This document shows positions 44,162-55,535 of a stretch of DNA of 64,000 bases, in pieces. Numbering within the stretch: the first letter of the stretch is position 1; the number at the start of each line of letters is the position of its first letter. The notes beneath the pieces were generated by a model, which was given only the letters and a program-made list of their open reading frames with translations, was not told the origin of the DNA and ran no database searches. The stretch comes from Pisaster brevispinus (taxonomy: Eukaryota; Echinodermata; Asteroidea; Forcipulatida; Asteriidae), in NCBI GenBank assembly GCA_023634235.1, contig JAMKCF010000029.1, positions 2,294,001 to 2,358,000 of the forward strand, read 5' to 3'. The translations under genes were made by a program, and so were the position numbers.

Positions 44162-44721
44162 CTACTTAGCGTTGCAAGCTACATTGATGGGCAAATCACA
44201 ACCGCCGATCTGCTGGTTCCAATAGAACTCGCCACAGCTCGTGCGATATGGCGGATTACTACCTGCGCAGTGGTAGTACCCAGTACAGTCAGCAGGGTCT
44301 GGGTAGTAGCCATGACCAAGCCCATTGCACGAGAAAGACCTCTGCGAAAAATCGCAATTGACATTCTCAGCCAAGACACAGTTTTCCTGATCTTGGCTCC
44401 ACAAGAGACCGTCATCGCAACTTAACGGGAAAGTCAAACCGACGTAACAAATGTAGTAACTCGCACAGTCTTCGATGTTTGGAAACACGCCGTCTGGATG
44501 AGAGTCGCAAAAGAGCGGTACGTTTGGGGCGTTGCACTGAACGTCTTCCATGAAGTTACAGGTAACGGTCAGAGGGTCAAAGTAGGTACCCGCATCGCAA
44601 GGCAAGTGGTATATGAAACCATTATCACAAATATAATACAATCTGCAAGTTTCTGGATCGGCGTAGTACCCGTTGGTTTTTCCGTCGCATGTAAAGCTAT
44701 CTGTAGACGAGACGTCAGCAA
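44162..44721 (-). CDS. CBM14 protein exon 2
   Basis: 560 bp including the stop. The acceptor is tttgcttcctcttcag. It holds all three chitin-binding domains, beginning VADVSSTDSFTCDGKTNGYY. Confidence 0.93.
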
Positions 44722-45572
44722 CTGAAGAGGAAGCAAAGAAGATGGACTGTCAAGCAAAGAAACGAAACAAGTAAACTTGGGCAGAAAAGGCAGGTATCAT
44801 CCTTGGGAACCAGTCCCTTGGATGAAGTCTACAACCTTCCAGCATTTAACGTTTATCAAGATGAAGATGAAACGCCGAATTTTACTTAATTTGCATTACC
44901 TCTCTAATACCTATTAAGTCACAATTAAAGCGGAGGCAATTTCTAGGCATCGACCGGCGCCGTGTAGAGGTCGCCGAAAGATCGCGCGATTTAAAAGTGC
45001 CCCGCACGCTGCTATTGGGTCGAATTCTTAGCTCGTTTATCAGCCAGTGTCCGGCAGGCACTCGTCCGATGTCCTGCCTACGTCCCTGCGATAGGCCGAT
45101 ATGGATTGTCTGAGTTGTCCAAAATTTGACGATGTGTGCGATGCTCTGCCGGACATCGGCTAGGCATCGACCAATTAATAAGACCAGAGTCAGATTCAAA
45201 AGTAACTCGATGCCCGCCCGACTCCCCAAATTAATGACCCGGCAGCCACAAGGAGTCCCGTGGGGCCCCGGCCGAAAATGCCTAGAAATCCGTCGCAAAC
45301 TACGCGCAAACCCATCGCAAGATAATTGTGACTGGGGGTATAAGTTACATTACGACACAAACAATGATGTGCGTCCAAACCCTAATACCCTGCTGAAACA
45401 CTTTATAATGATAATAACCTTCCCAAACTATTTTTGTGCGGACGAAACACTATATCCCGCTTGATATAACCGGACCGTAGTGGCAAGACTTACCCCTGGC
45501 TGGTCGTCGATGCGGAAGTGCATTGGCAAGAAACAGCGAAACCGCTAAAAGCACAATCACTTGTACACCCAT
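44162..45572 (-). CDS. Secreted protein with three CBM14 chitin-binding domains
   Basis: Two exons (45494-45572 and 44162-44721) join in phase 1 to encode 212 aa. Residues 1 to about 20 (MGVQVIVLLAVSLFLANA) form a signal peptide. Three peritrophin-A/CBM14 domains follow, each with six cysteines: from about residue 36 (FTCDGKTNGYYADPETC ... LYYICDNG), from about 95 (LFCDSHPDGVFPNIEDC ... SYYICYVG) and from about 155 (FSCNGLGHGYYPDPADC ... GYYHCAG). The Y-Y-x-C aromatic core that stacks on chitin is present in all three. The family binds chitin outside the cell, in gut lining, cuticle or immune lectins. No catalytic domain is present, so this is a binding protein and not a chitinase. Which of these roles applies cannot be told from the sequence. 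Confidence 0.92.
44918..45331. mobile_element. Probable MITE in the CBM14 gene intron
   Basis: GTCACAATTA at the left is mirrored by TAATTGTGAC at the right. Subterminal ATTTCTAGGCAT words also occur in both orientations (about 44939 and 45285). The symmetry is patchy and no target duplication was found. Confidence 0.5.
45494..45572 (-). CDS. CBM14 protein exon 1 (signal peptide)
   Basis: 79 bp from ATG to donor gtaagt, ending in phase 1. It encodes MGVQVIVLLAVSLFLANALP then HRRPAR, a clear signal peptide. It was found by searching upstream for a phase-1 donor to match exon 2. Confidence 0.9.
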
Positions 45573-46790
45573 CACTAAATTAATAACAAGGTAAACGAGG
45601 TAAACGACAACTTAAAAATAAATGAAGTTCAGTGAGATTTTGTTGGTATCTAGTTCAAAATGATGTTCAAAGAATCAGGATACGGTAATGTTAGTTGCTT
45701 GAGGAAGAATCCACAATAAACGTTTCTTTGGCTGAGACTTCCTCCAGCAATCGAGGAAGTGATTAGGCTCAACGGAATCGAAAGAAAGGGGGGATAAGGA
45801 AACAATAGTACTCAACATTGTGCTTATTGTCCATAAGGTATGAAGGACGTAAACCATGAATCCGTATTCAATTGGAAATCATTGAAGGAATGCAGAGCAG
45901 TGTACAATCATTACTAAGGACTGCGGTGCAATACTTTCATAGATCAGAATTCACACAGAAATCTCTTCTCTACACTGTTGTACAGCTCGGGTGATATCTC
46001 GCTTTCGGCAGAGTAAAACAAACCAATAGAATAACGGAAACAATAGTGCGTGGATCCATTTTATTTAGGGCTGACTAAAAGCTAGGCACTCCAAGAATAA
46101 CGTCACAACATTGTAAATATAGTTAGATTAAATGATGCCCATATAAGAATAATCTCTAACGTCGTATTGGATATAAGCATCCGGTTCTTCTCTGACGAAT
46201 TAAGAATCCGTATGGACCTTTCCATTGTTGAAAAACAAACCGCGCTGGTTAGCATGGACGGCCGAATGTTAGCAAAACATTCAATCGTGTTCAGACGTTT
46301 TAACCAAATTCAACATTTTCTGCAAACTTGCAAATAAATAAAATACCTCCAATGAGTGGTTGCTTTGTTTCTAACACAACAATATTTGTGAACCATTGAT
46401 AAAAACAGTAACTATCTGTTTTGCATTGTTGTTTTGCATTGATGGCTTTCCATAGTTTTCCAACCTCGGTTGGCAAAAACTCGGGCTGTGACGATGCAAT
46501 AGAAAGGTCTATAACTTGAAATTGGCTGAGTCTTATACGTCATGCAGGTGCTTAAAATCCTAGCCGTGTGCTACAGGCACCATTCCATGACGATATCAAC
46601 ACAACCACACAATTTCCGTCTGACATATTACAGCGCATGATCATGCATTGTGACTAAGTTGCGACATGGCGGGCTCAGTTTTTCTTTGGTCGACGCAATT
46701 TTCGGTACAAATGCAGCACAAACCAATGTGCAGTCATAGTCTGACACCCTGTATGCACACATGCTGTATTGGACCTAAAATGGCTTGTAA
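45573..46790. other. Intergenic, nothing recognised
   Basis: Upstream region of the chitin-binding gene. No TATA box is obvious near the ATG and no repeat family is seen. Confidence 0.5.
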
Positions 46791-47245
46791 GGGTGCACCC
46801 CACTAAATAAGGAGAAAACAGAGCGTCGGAGGCCCTCAAACTATTCTCTATTAGACAGATTTGAGAGCCAAATAAAAGGGAAACTGTAAACTTTTTGCCC
46901 AGTTGTGACCTGGGGGTTGTTGACTTCCAACTTGAGCTATTTTGGATGCCATATAGGCCCTGAAATGGTCCTATTTGCTGAGAGGTGTGACGACATTTTT
47001 CAAGACTGATGCTCGGACGTTTGGACAATTTGGTATAGGGGTGTTTTTATTTGGAGGGGGAATAACTCGACGGGCCCAGGGACTCCCCATACTAAATTGA
47101 GCAGAGGACACAAGTTCAAGAGTCAATGGATAATTTCCCCTTTACAGTAAAACGCTGTGGGACTTCCAATTATTATTGTTTCGTCTTTGAATATTTAGCA
47201 TTTTGCATTGTATGCTATGGGAGTTTATTTAGTCGGGTGCACCCC
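46791..47245 (-). mobile_element. MITE, ACACTAAATA/TGGTGCACC family, copy D
   Basis: The ends are GGGTGCACCCCACTAAATAA and TTTATTTAGTCGGGTGCACC. TTTGAATATTTAGCATTTTG and CTATGGGAGTTTATTTAGT are shared with copy A. It is the most diverged copy, with a different middle. Confidence 0.65.
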
Positions 47246-48461
47246 TAATTCACAAGTTGTCACAACTCTCTCAATACACAGCTCTGGCATAGTATACCTC
47301 TGCGCCCTCTTGTGGTGGTGTTTACGCTAATGACCGCCGAGGAGTTTTGACAGAAAATGATTGACTGATTTCAAGTATACGAACATGATGGCTGCTGTAA
47401 CGGGTCTCTACGACATAGAACAATACTTGTGTTATTCTGAATTGTTTATACTCACGTCTATCATTTTATCTTCTTATGTTTTAGTTCATTTTTCCCCCTT
47501 AGAGATGAGCAGGATGTCAGTCCTATGTCCACGACCAGCCACACCCGAACTCCAGGCCAAGGAAACACCTCATAGTCAACTACACCCTCTTGACCTGTAA
47601 GGCCCACCTTCCTCCTCTCAGTGCTTGTTTCCAACTGAGTTTAGTGAACACATGACCATAGAGCCATAGCTCCGTAAACACGCTGAATCCTGTTTCTATT
47701 ATATAGTTTCCTGTCTTTTAATGCTCCATTGAGCGGATACCGGTAGTCCAACACAGCTGATTTGCACACAGTGCCAAATTCCAGATGTTCTCATGAAGAC
47801 AATCAAGCATATTGAGGAAACGGCGACTGGTTCTTTTCAGATTCACCAAAGACCTTAAGAAAGTTGTTACCCAAGTAGGACTAATTGGCACGGCAAATCT
47901 TAGTTTCAAGCTTCTAGGGAATGTTGACATGACTGCATGTTATGTATGCATTTACATTATGATTCGAAAACTTTCTAATGTTTGTGATTAATTCAAAATT
48001 TTTCACAAACTTGAAAATAAACCATGGACTTTCAACGGCATAATACGGCAGTCATGCCTAACCATTCACTAAGATTATAATCTTTTTTCCCCAAAACCAT
48101 GACTGTAAGGGAGAAACAAACCTTAATCGGGACAACTTTTGCCTTGCTTATAATGCAGGCCTAATATAAAATGCATTACCAGTGATTTGGCAAAACGTAA
48201 AATAGGCTTATTACTCTCAGTTCGACCCACCAATCAGCCCTCATTTTCAAATTTGATTTTAAATTGCTTGTTTGTATGTGTTCATTTATTACCTTGAAGC
48301 TATGTTTCTCCGCTATGGGGTGTATTAAATAAAGTGTGAATGCGTAGCCATGGCATGCGGAGGTTTTGTGATCTTTCTTCCATCCAGCGATGTGAGCTCG
48401 ACCGCCACCACAACGACTTCATCATTGGGATTAATGTCGGACGAGGGCGCAATGCCAACCT
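47246..48461. other. Intergenic, nothing recognised
   Basis: No exon or repeat family is seen. Confidence 0.5.
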
Positions 48462-48711
48462 GGGCCTAATTTCATGGCTCTGCTTACCGCCGAATTCCGC
48501 GCTTACGGTCACCATTATCCGCTTATTTTGCAAGCGCCGAATTTCTGCGCTATCTATGTAAGCGAAGAATGCCTAGTAACGTGGAGTACGCACGCGCACA
48601 GGCCAAAATTCCCTACCAACCCGTGAATTACGCTTGACGTAAGCACGGAATTCTCTGCTTCCGTAAGGGTGGATTCTTTGCTTACGGTAAGCAGATCCAT
48701 GAAATTGGGCC
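48462..48711. mobile_element. Palindromic MITE, GGGCCCAATTTCAT family
   Basis: It starts GGGCCTAATTTCATGGCTCT and ends GATCCATGAAATTGGGCC. Internal CTTACCG/CGGTAAG and GAATTCCGCG words keep the symmetry over about 250 bp. This is the best palindrome of the family in the window. Confidence 0.75.
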
Positions 48712-48720
48712 ATGATGGGT

Positions 48721-49195
48721 CTACCACACTAAATAAACTCCCATAACAACCAATGCTAAATGCTAGATATTCAAAAATACTTTAAAATATTAAAAGCCTC
48801 TCAGCCTCTTGAAAACCAATCAAGCATAATAATTTTCGAACAACTAAACTTCAGATTTCTTTTCAATTTTTGGCAGGTCAGCCGTTTGGGATTCTTGCCA
48901 ATCCTAAGAAAAAACACCCTGAAATGTGTTTTTCCCCGAACCGACTTGCTGCCAGTTTTCATTAAAAGGAATCCTCAAAATCCCGAGCCAAATAGGACCA
49001 ACCTTTACGCCTATCAAATCTCCCCAAAAGTTGAAGGACAGAGACCCAAAGTTCGGATAGATTGTTATACATGTATTCACACAATCTGTTCATTACATGA
49101 CCCCCAAAACGTTATTATTTGAAAGTAACTGTGGGTTTACAAACAAGTATATAGTTTGGCGCATGAATTTTGGCCTATATAGTGTGGTGCACCCT
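48721..49195 (+). mobile_element. MITE, ACACTAAATA/TGGTGCACC family, copy B
   Basis: It starts CTACCACACTAAATAAACTC and ends TATATAGTGTGGTGCACCC. Shared inner words are AACCAATGCTAAATGCT, GGTCAGCCGTTTGGGATT and CCGACTTGCTGCCAG. It matches copy C in the same orientation and copy A in reverse. Confidence 0.75.
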
Positions 49196-49261
49196 GACTG
49201 GGGGGTGGGGGGGGGGGACCCACATCGCCGCGATTGGGCCGTATGGCGCTGTTCTAAACTA

Positions 49262-50218
49262 AGACTTTGATTTAGGATCCGCCTTTCTTTTTGAAGCCCG
49301 GCTTCGGCTTAGGCTCTGTCTGTCTTTAGTGAAGCCTGGTTTTGGCTTATGTTCCGTCTGTCTGTTTGTCTGAAACCCGGCACAGTGGCTTTAGGCTCCG
49401 TCTGTCTGTTGAGACCCAGCACAATGGCTTAGGCTCCGTCTGTTTGTTTGAAACCCGGCTTTGGCTTAGGCTCTGTCTGTCTTTAGTGAAGCCTGATTTT
49501 GGCTTATGTTCCGTCAGTCTGTTTATTTGAAACCCGGCACAGTGGCTTTAGGCTCCGTCTGTCTGTTGAGACCCGGCATAGTGGCTAAGGCTCCGTGTCT
49601 CTGTTTGAAACCCGGCTTTGGCTTAGGCTCCGTCTGTCTGTTTGAAACCCGGCACAGTGGCTTTAGGCTCCGTCTGTCTGTTGAGACCCGGCACAGTGGC
49701 TTAGGCTCCGTCTGTTTGTTTGAAACCCGGCTTTGGCTTAGGCTCCGCCTGTCTGTTTGAAACCCGGCACAGTGGCTTAGGCTCCGTCTGTCTGTTTGAA
49801 ACCCGGCTTTGGCTTAGGCTCAGTGGCTTAGGCTCCGTCTGTCTGTTTTAAACCCGGCTTTGGCTTATGCTTTGTCCGTCTGTTTGAAACCCGGCTTTGG
49901 CTTAGGCTCCGTCTGTCTGTTTGAAACCCGGCACAGTGGCTTTAGGCTCCGTCTGTCTGTTGAGACCCGGCACAGTGGCTTAGGCTCCGTCTGTTTGTTT
50001 GAAACCCGGCTTTGGCTTAGGCTCCGCCTGTCTGTTTGAAACCCGGCACAGTGGCTTAGGCTCCGTCTGTCTGTTTGAAACCCGGCTTTGGCTTAGGCTC
50101 AGTGGCTTAGGCTCCGTCTGTCTGTTTGAAACCCGGCTTTGGCTTATGCTTTGTCCGTCTGTTTGAAACCCGCTTTGGCTTAGGCTCCGTCTGTCTGTTT
50201 GAAACCTGGCCTGTCTAT
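49262..50218. repeat. Minisatellite with 279-bp higher-order unit
   Basis: Units of about 40 bp are built from GGCTTAGGCTCCGTCTGTCT plus GTTTGAAACCCGGC. They alternate between a CACAGTGGCTT type and a TTTGGCTT type. Inside the array 49614-49892 and 49893-50171 are two 279-bp blocks; I see one substitution between them (TTTTAAA against TTTGAAA). Open frames across it are by-products of the repeat. Confidence 0.93.
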
Positions 50219-50718
50219 TTGAAGTCCCGTACTAAAAGTGCAACTTTTCGAAATTAACCTACAGCAAGAGATCATAGCCACGGTTATCAGTGACTCGTCA
50301 CAGAGCAATGCTCTTGCTCTACTGGACAGTAAAATACACTTTTTCAAATTGTGTCACTCGCAAGAGTTTCTTTGGTGATTGTGACATTTGGATGACAAAA
50401 GAAAATGAAAAGGAACAAATTTAGGAAATATATTTTACTTTATTTTCCTTTTGAACAGTTGCACGGTGTCAACAATAATATAACAGCGGGGAAAGTGCTT
50501 TGAGTCATACATAATGCGTATAAAGCAGAACAGTTGTACTTGGCAAGTTTACTTGCTACACAGATTAGCAAGGAACCAAAAACAAGCTAAGCAAGACTTT
50601 TCTGGGCTCAGCACATGGCTGTGCTTGACTTCTTTTTGAAATTGTCCTGCTGGTAACGAACATTGTTGATAAACACACTCTATTGGTGTAAGTCAATGAA
50701 TGATCTTGATTCGTCCAC
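50219..50718. other. Intergenic, nothing firm
   Basis: 50530-50650 has GCTAAGCAAG-type words that may be a decayed GGGCCCAATTTCA-family MITE. Confidence 0.4.
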
Positions 50719-50880
50719 GGCCCAATTTCACATAGTTGCAGTTTTTCTATCCAAGAAAATATAAGCGGATACCCTTCGAAAATGGTACGGTACATGATGT
50801 GACATGGTATTTTGGCTGGTAACCTTTTTTTCCGGTAAGCAAAATTGGTTTGTGCTTAGTTAGCTCTGTGAAATTGGGCC
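50719..50880. mobile_element. MITE, GGGCCCAATTTCA family
   Basis: It starts GGCCCAATTTCACATAG and ends CTCTGTGAAATTGGGCC, inverted ends. It is 162 bp long. Confidence 0.72.
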
Positions 50881-51747
50881 CATGGTGTATACAAATTGGC
50901 TGCTTCCTTGTTGTAGAGTGTACAACTCACAATTATCAGATCTTTTCACTTAGGAAAACCGAATATACATTCACCTTTAAGTTGCATTGGTAAATAAGAA
51001 ATGAGGCTAAACATTGTCATTACAGGCACTATGGCTGACTGAACACACACTCGTGATTATAATAGTAATTATATTATGTAGTACATTTCGCATAATATCC
51101 ACCATTTTCGTGAATTTACAGAGTAACTAAGACACTGGAATTTACGTCAGATGAGTAAGACACGAGATGGCATACAATAGTGTTAACCAAAGAGTAGATA
51201 CACCATGGCGACGGTTATTGACGTAAATATCCTCAAAAACTCAACTGAATCTCATTGAATAAAAATTGAATGGCATATCACCATTCTCAAGAAAATTAAT
51301 AATGTTTTTGAACATTCTTTTAACTATTTAAGAACCATCAGCGGAAATAACGAAAGTTATTTCAATAAAGTTCGTGTTTCCTTGTTTCCCCCCAAAAGGA
51401 TATAAAGAAATAAGTACGGAACTCAGTAAGAGCTGTATAATGGCGATAAATATTTCCTTTACAGACGCACATAATAAGTATTGGCAACTTGTTACATTTT
51501 GACTGCGGTGAAAATAACACACAATGTGACGTTACAGTCTCAAAAAGCGCACTCAATGAGGTGAAATGATGACCTATCGCTGGCTAAAAGTTGTGCGTTT
51601 CTTTTGTTTTACCTCAGTGATGGTGATCTGCAAAATGGGACCTATTGTATTATTGGTTGTATGGTGCACATGTGTTTAAATCTTCCAGTTTTACACTTGA
51701 CACAAAACAACAAAAGTTAGAATACAATACAGCCAATTTTTATGTGT

Positions 51748-51895
51748 CACATTGTCGGGGAAACTGCGGTTACGGCTACAGCTTCGACTGGTGCTATGGG
51801 TTATATTTACGCATGCTTCTTGTGTTTCAACGCATATTCACGTGACGATCAAGCCGCAGCCGAAGCCGTCAATCTGAACACGACCTTGGTGCAAT
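51748..51895. mobile_element. Decayed relative of the 24604 foldback MITE
   Basis: GGTTACGGCTACAGCTTCG on the left and, on the minus strand at the right, GTGTTCAGATTGACGGCTTC then GGCTGCGGCTTGATC resemble the GTGTCCGAAACGGC/CTTCGGCTACAGCT arm. The symmetry is weak. Confidence 0.4.
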
Positions 51896-51920
51896 CTCAG
51901 AACAGACCTATACATGAGAG

Positions 51921-52533
51921 TGCCACACTAAATAAACTCACATAGTTAGTAACCAATGCTAAATGCTAAATATTCCAAAAGACTCAAAAAATATTTAAAG
52001 TCTCTCAGCCTCTTGAGAACCAATCAGATATTTTTTTCAGACAACTAAACTACAGATTTCTTTTCAATTAATGGTAAGTCAGCCGTTTGGATTTTTGCTA
52101 ATTACCCTGAAAAAAAACACCCCCGAAAACGTTGGGACAATTTTTGCCAAACCGACTCGCTGCCAGTTTCCATGAGGCATTCCTCCCATTCCCAAGCCAA
52201 ATAGAACCAACTATAAAGCCTAAATTTATCAAATCTTCTCAAAAGTTAAAGCACAGAGCCCCCTGGGGTCGATTTCACAAAGAGGTAAGAGTGATCTTAA
52301 CTGCCAATTGATCTTAGTTGCTAAGCAAAGTGTAATGTCACAATACAAATCACTATGGTAATACTGACAACTCATCTTAAGATGAATCTTATCTCTTTGT
52401 GAAATCGGCCCCAGGTTGTGATACATTGTTATAACTACACAATGTATAAATTGCATGACCCCAAAACGTTATTATTCAAAAGATTTTGATCATCAGCTTG
52501 GCGCATGAATTTTGGCCTATAGTGTGATACACC
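51921..52533 (+). mobile_element. MITE, ACACTAAATA/TGGTGCACC family, copy C
   Basis: It starts TGCCACACTAAATAAACTC and ends GGCCTATAGTGTGATACACC. It is colinear with copy B but about 140 bp longer because another MITE (52265-52412) has inserted into it. Confidence 0.75.
52265..52412. mobile_element. MITE nested in copy C
   Basis: It starts GGGGTCGATTTCACAAAGAG and ends TCTTTGTGAAATCGGCCCC, with inner GATCTTAACTGCCAAT and CTCATCTTAAGATG. A related copy lies at 62390-62541. Confidence 0.75.
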
Positions 52534-53378
52534 AATGACGTCTAAAAGAACGGCGCCCCGCTCGGCTAGAGGTGAATCGAACTTTTCTGATTGTCCCATA
52601 TAGATGGATTGCACATGACATCAGTGGCCGCCATCTTTGATGACAAACAATGGAAAAGTGCAGGCGTGAACGCGCTGCGCGCGACTCTCAGCCAATGACA
52701 GCCTTTCATGCGTGCAACGATGGCGGCCAATGCAAGGGGTCTATTGCCCATTTTGTGCACCGTGCGTATATAATTGTTTCATCGTCGGTTTACCTCTAAG
52801 ATGGTGACGTAATGATCTCAATGTGTAAGGTCCAAATCATTATTTTGATTACGCCTAACGAACTAAGCGAAGGTGCTCTAAGGTCAAATTCAGTTTTGAC
52901 ACCCTCATTTCCAAGCAGATAGATTCCGTATGCATGTGGTAAAAAATGACACAAGCCTGTTACCTCACATTATATTGCAAAATGCCATATTTGATACCGT
53001 ATCACGAAATTCCGGCACGAATTTTGTTGAAATCCAATTACATCTAATGACGTCTCATTATAATAGGGGTCTGTACAACTTTTCATTCCTGAATGTCCAT
53101 GATATTCAATCGGAATGTTATTGAATATGTTCTTTTGACTAACGAAAAATATTTTGTGGAATGTACACACACAGTTACCTGTTGACATCCAATGACGTCA
53201 TGGTTCAAACTTTTCTCAATGAGTGACAAATAGAATTACATTTTGTATTCATTTTTTAACGTGAAGTTAGTGACTTGCATTAAAATCCATTTATTGTATC
53301 TATTGGGAAATGGGTGCATTTTGAAGTTACTTTTCAATCGTTAACTGTGGTCTAATTTGTTTAAACATCGAAAATGAT
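52534..53378. other. Intergenic, nothing recognised
   Basis: No exon. CGCCATCTTTGATG at about 52630 is a single YY1-like site. Confidence 0.45.
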
Positions 53379-53384
53379 TCGGAG

Positions 53385-54114
53385 TATGGTGGCCCTGAAG
53401 GGACATCGCATATCGCAAACGTGTGCGCATACGTATGCGATGTCGCGAAATTTATCGCGAATATGTGCGCACACGTTTGCGAATTCATTTGCAATGTCGT
53501 GAATTTTATTGCATACCTTGTCGCATACCTTTGGGGTGGTGTCATTTTGCGGGCAATTTGTTAGTAACCTAGGGAGTACGCAAGTGGCCCGGTCCCATCT
53601 TGTACACCAAAGATACTTCAAGGCAGGAGCTTGGGTACCAGGCAGGTACATTTTAGTGTGGCCATGCCTAGCCGGCCAGCCACATGGTGATGGTACAGCA
53701 TCATATCACAAAACAAATGAGCACCGGTACAATGGTTAGTATAATAGTTATTCACTTATTAGAAAAGCGTGAGGAACAGAGTGCGCTCGAAGGTAAATTA
53801 GTCAGACCCTATTTATATCTATTTGTACGTCTCGATCCCAGACTAGCTGCTACAACTCCCCAGTTCATTAGGAATTTTATTGAATGGTATGCGACAAGGT
53901 ATGCAATAAAATTCACGACATTGCAAATGAATTCGCAAACGTGTGCGCACATATTCGCGAATTGTTTCACGACATTGCACACGTGTGCGCACATATTCGC
54001 GAATTGTTTCACGACATTGCATACGTGTGCGCACATATTCGCGATAATTTTTGCGACATCGCATACGTATGCGCACACGTTTGCGATATGCGATGTCCCT
54101 TCAGGGCCACCATA
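53385..54114. mobile_element. 730-bp foldback element with 6-bp duplication and 42-bp arm repeats
   Basis: The ends are TATGGTGGCCCTGAAGGGAC and its inverse. TCGGAG lies directly outside both ends (53379-53384 and 54115-54120). The left arm is 53385-53529 (145 bp); the right arm is 53886-54114 (229 bp). The right arm has four units spaced 42 bp apart (53935, 53977, 54019, 54061) and is longer than the left by exactly two units (84 bp). Each unit contains ACGTGTGCGCACATATTCGC, an alternating purine-pyrimidine tract. The core has no transposase. A 6-bp duplication argues against hAT, MULE, piggyBac and Tc1/mariner; I cannot name the superfamily. Confidence 0.85.
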
Positions 54115-54120
54115 TCGGAG

Positions 54121-54458
54121 AACCAAAAGCTGCAGAAAACGAAACGATTCAGAGAACCGGAAGCTGCACGAGTTTGAATACAATGTTTAGTATGAGGACA
54201 GCAGCCTCCGTGGTGGTATGGCCGACACGTGCGCGTTGTACCTTTTGAAATCAGCGCATTGCCTATCATGTCTGTCTGGTGCGATGAATTGCTTATGCAA
54301 CATCGATTCGTTATCTAGTTACATCTTTATACTTACTTTCCATAAAATCAAGTTAATTACAATATTTTAGCCGTTGGAATAATGATATAAGCCTATATAA
54401 TTGACTGCATAATGGCAGCGTCGTATCAGGCACGGTCAGCAATTGGATGACAACTATT
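54121..54458. other. 3' flank of the GPCR gene
   Basis: Presumably 3' UTR and flank. No canonical polyadenylation signal is obvious close to the stop. Confidence 0.4.
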
Positions 54459-55535
54459 CTAAACGCATCGAAGCCTCTTGATGCACTCTTTTCTAAACCG
54501 GGGGTCGATAAAAGAATACAAGAATGGGTTAGCTGCGTGGTTAATCAAGCCAATGTATGACGCAACATTGACGATGGTGCGGAGTGTTGCACTTTGGCTG
54601 AGCATGGGGATAATGACCGGGTACAGCACCAGGACTAGCATCGCAGGTGTGACTGTGACGAAGAAGATGGCGGTAGATAGAAGCAGCATCAACGTAACTT
54701 TCTTCTGAAACTTTGGAGAAGGAACTCCACTTGTTTTGGATGGGGCTGTCTGAGAGATGGTTGGGATGGTGTTCTCATGACTCAAGGTTGTGGGTCCATG
54801 TATTTGTAGGGATTGTCCACCTGACGGGTTGACCGAGGGATACACCACTTCCGGATGTTTAGGTCCGATCGTACTGCCATTCCAAGATGATACCTCAACA
54901 GCCCTTGAGTTTCCATGGTTCATTTTATTGAAATTTCTGCCAGGGCGTACTTTAGCCATGCTTCTGATTGTTTTCTGCACTTTCCAATATGATATACTGA
55001 TAATTATAAAAGAGACAATAAAGAAACCAACCATCTGCACAAACTGAGCAATAATAAACCACGGCGGCACAAAGAAGAAACAGGTGCCTGTTTTAGGATC
55101 GAAAGCATACATGAACAAGAACGGTGAGCAAATTACCGTAGCAAGCAGAAAGCACACAATGACTGCATACCGTGCACGCCGAATGTTAAACATACCCCTG
55201 TGCGGTCGGCAGATGGCGAAATACCGGTCCAGAGCAATAGCAGCCGTCAGTAATATCGAAGTGTATTTCTGCCACGTGTCTATCGAAGGTGGTACCCTAC
55301 AAATGAACTCGTTGTTGGGAAATGGTGAGAAGAGTAGCATGATTGGAATGCTCCTCATGACACAGACAGCAATGTCTGCAGAGGCTAGACCTATGATGAA
55401 AATGTGCGGAGTGGCCTTGTTCTTCTTAGCAGCGTATACCCGGATAATGAGCGCGTTCCCGGGGGTACCAATCAAGAAGACCGAAGCTTCTAAGATCAGG
55501 CGAAACCACCACACTGAATCCCGTCCATCCTCCAT
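54459..55535 (-). CDS. Class A (rhodopsin-like) GPCR, orphan
   Basis: 358 aa from the ATG at 55533-55535, with seven hydrophobic segments. Class A marks are GN27 in TM1, LASAD54 in TM2, Cys79 before TM3 and Cys152 in the second outer loop (the conserved disulfide), DRY 103-105 ending TM3, and NPFLY 336-340 in TM7. The third inner loop is long (about residues 188-275), Ser/Pro-rich and basic at its ends. TM6 has VTVTPAM where most class A receptors have CWxP. The N terminus is only about 12 residues before TM1. The sequence upstream of this ATG is ttttgccttttcag, a good splice acceptor, so a 5' UTR exon or an upstream coding exon is likely. I cannot assign a ligand; such receptors often bind peptides or amines. 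Confidence 0.92.
   Translation of the reverse strand: MEDGRDSVWWFRLILEASVFLIGTPGNALIIRVYAAKKNKATPHIFIIGLASADIAVCVMRSIPIMLLFSPFPNNEFICRVPPSIDTWQKYTSILLTAAIALDRYFAICRPHRGMFNIRRARYAVIVCFLLATVICSPFLFMYAFDPKTGTCFFFVPPWFIIAQFVQMVGFFIVSFIIISISYWKVQKTIRSMAKVRPGRNFNKMNHGNSRAVEVSSWNGSTIGPKHPEVVYPSVNPSGGQSLQIHGPTTLSHENTIPTISQTAPSKTSGVPSPKFQKKVTLMLLLSTAIFFVTVTPAMLVLVLYPVIIPMLSQSATLRTIVNVASYIGLINHAANPFLYSFIDPRFRKECIKRLRCV

Noticed and set aside
53684..54269. Overlapping open frames on both strands, 77 to 168 codons
   Set aside because: They cover the 42-bp units and inverted arm of the 53385 element. Repeat length and composition explain them.
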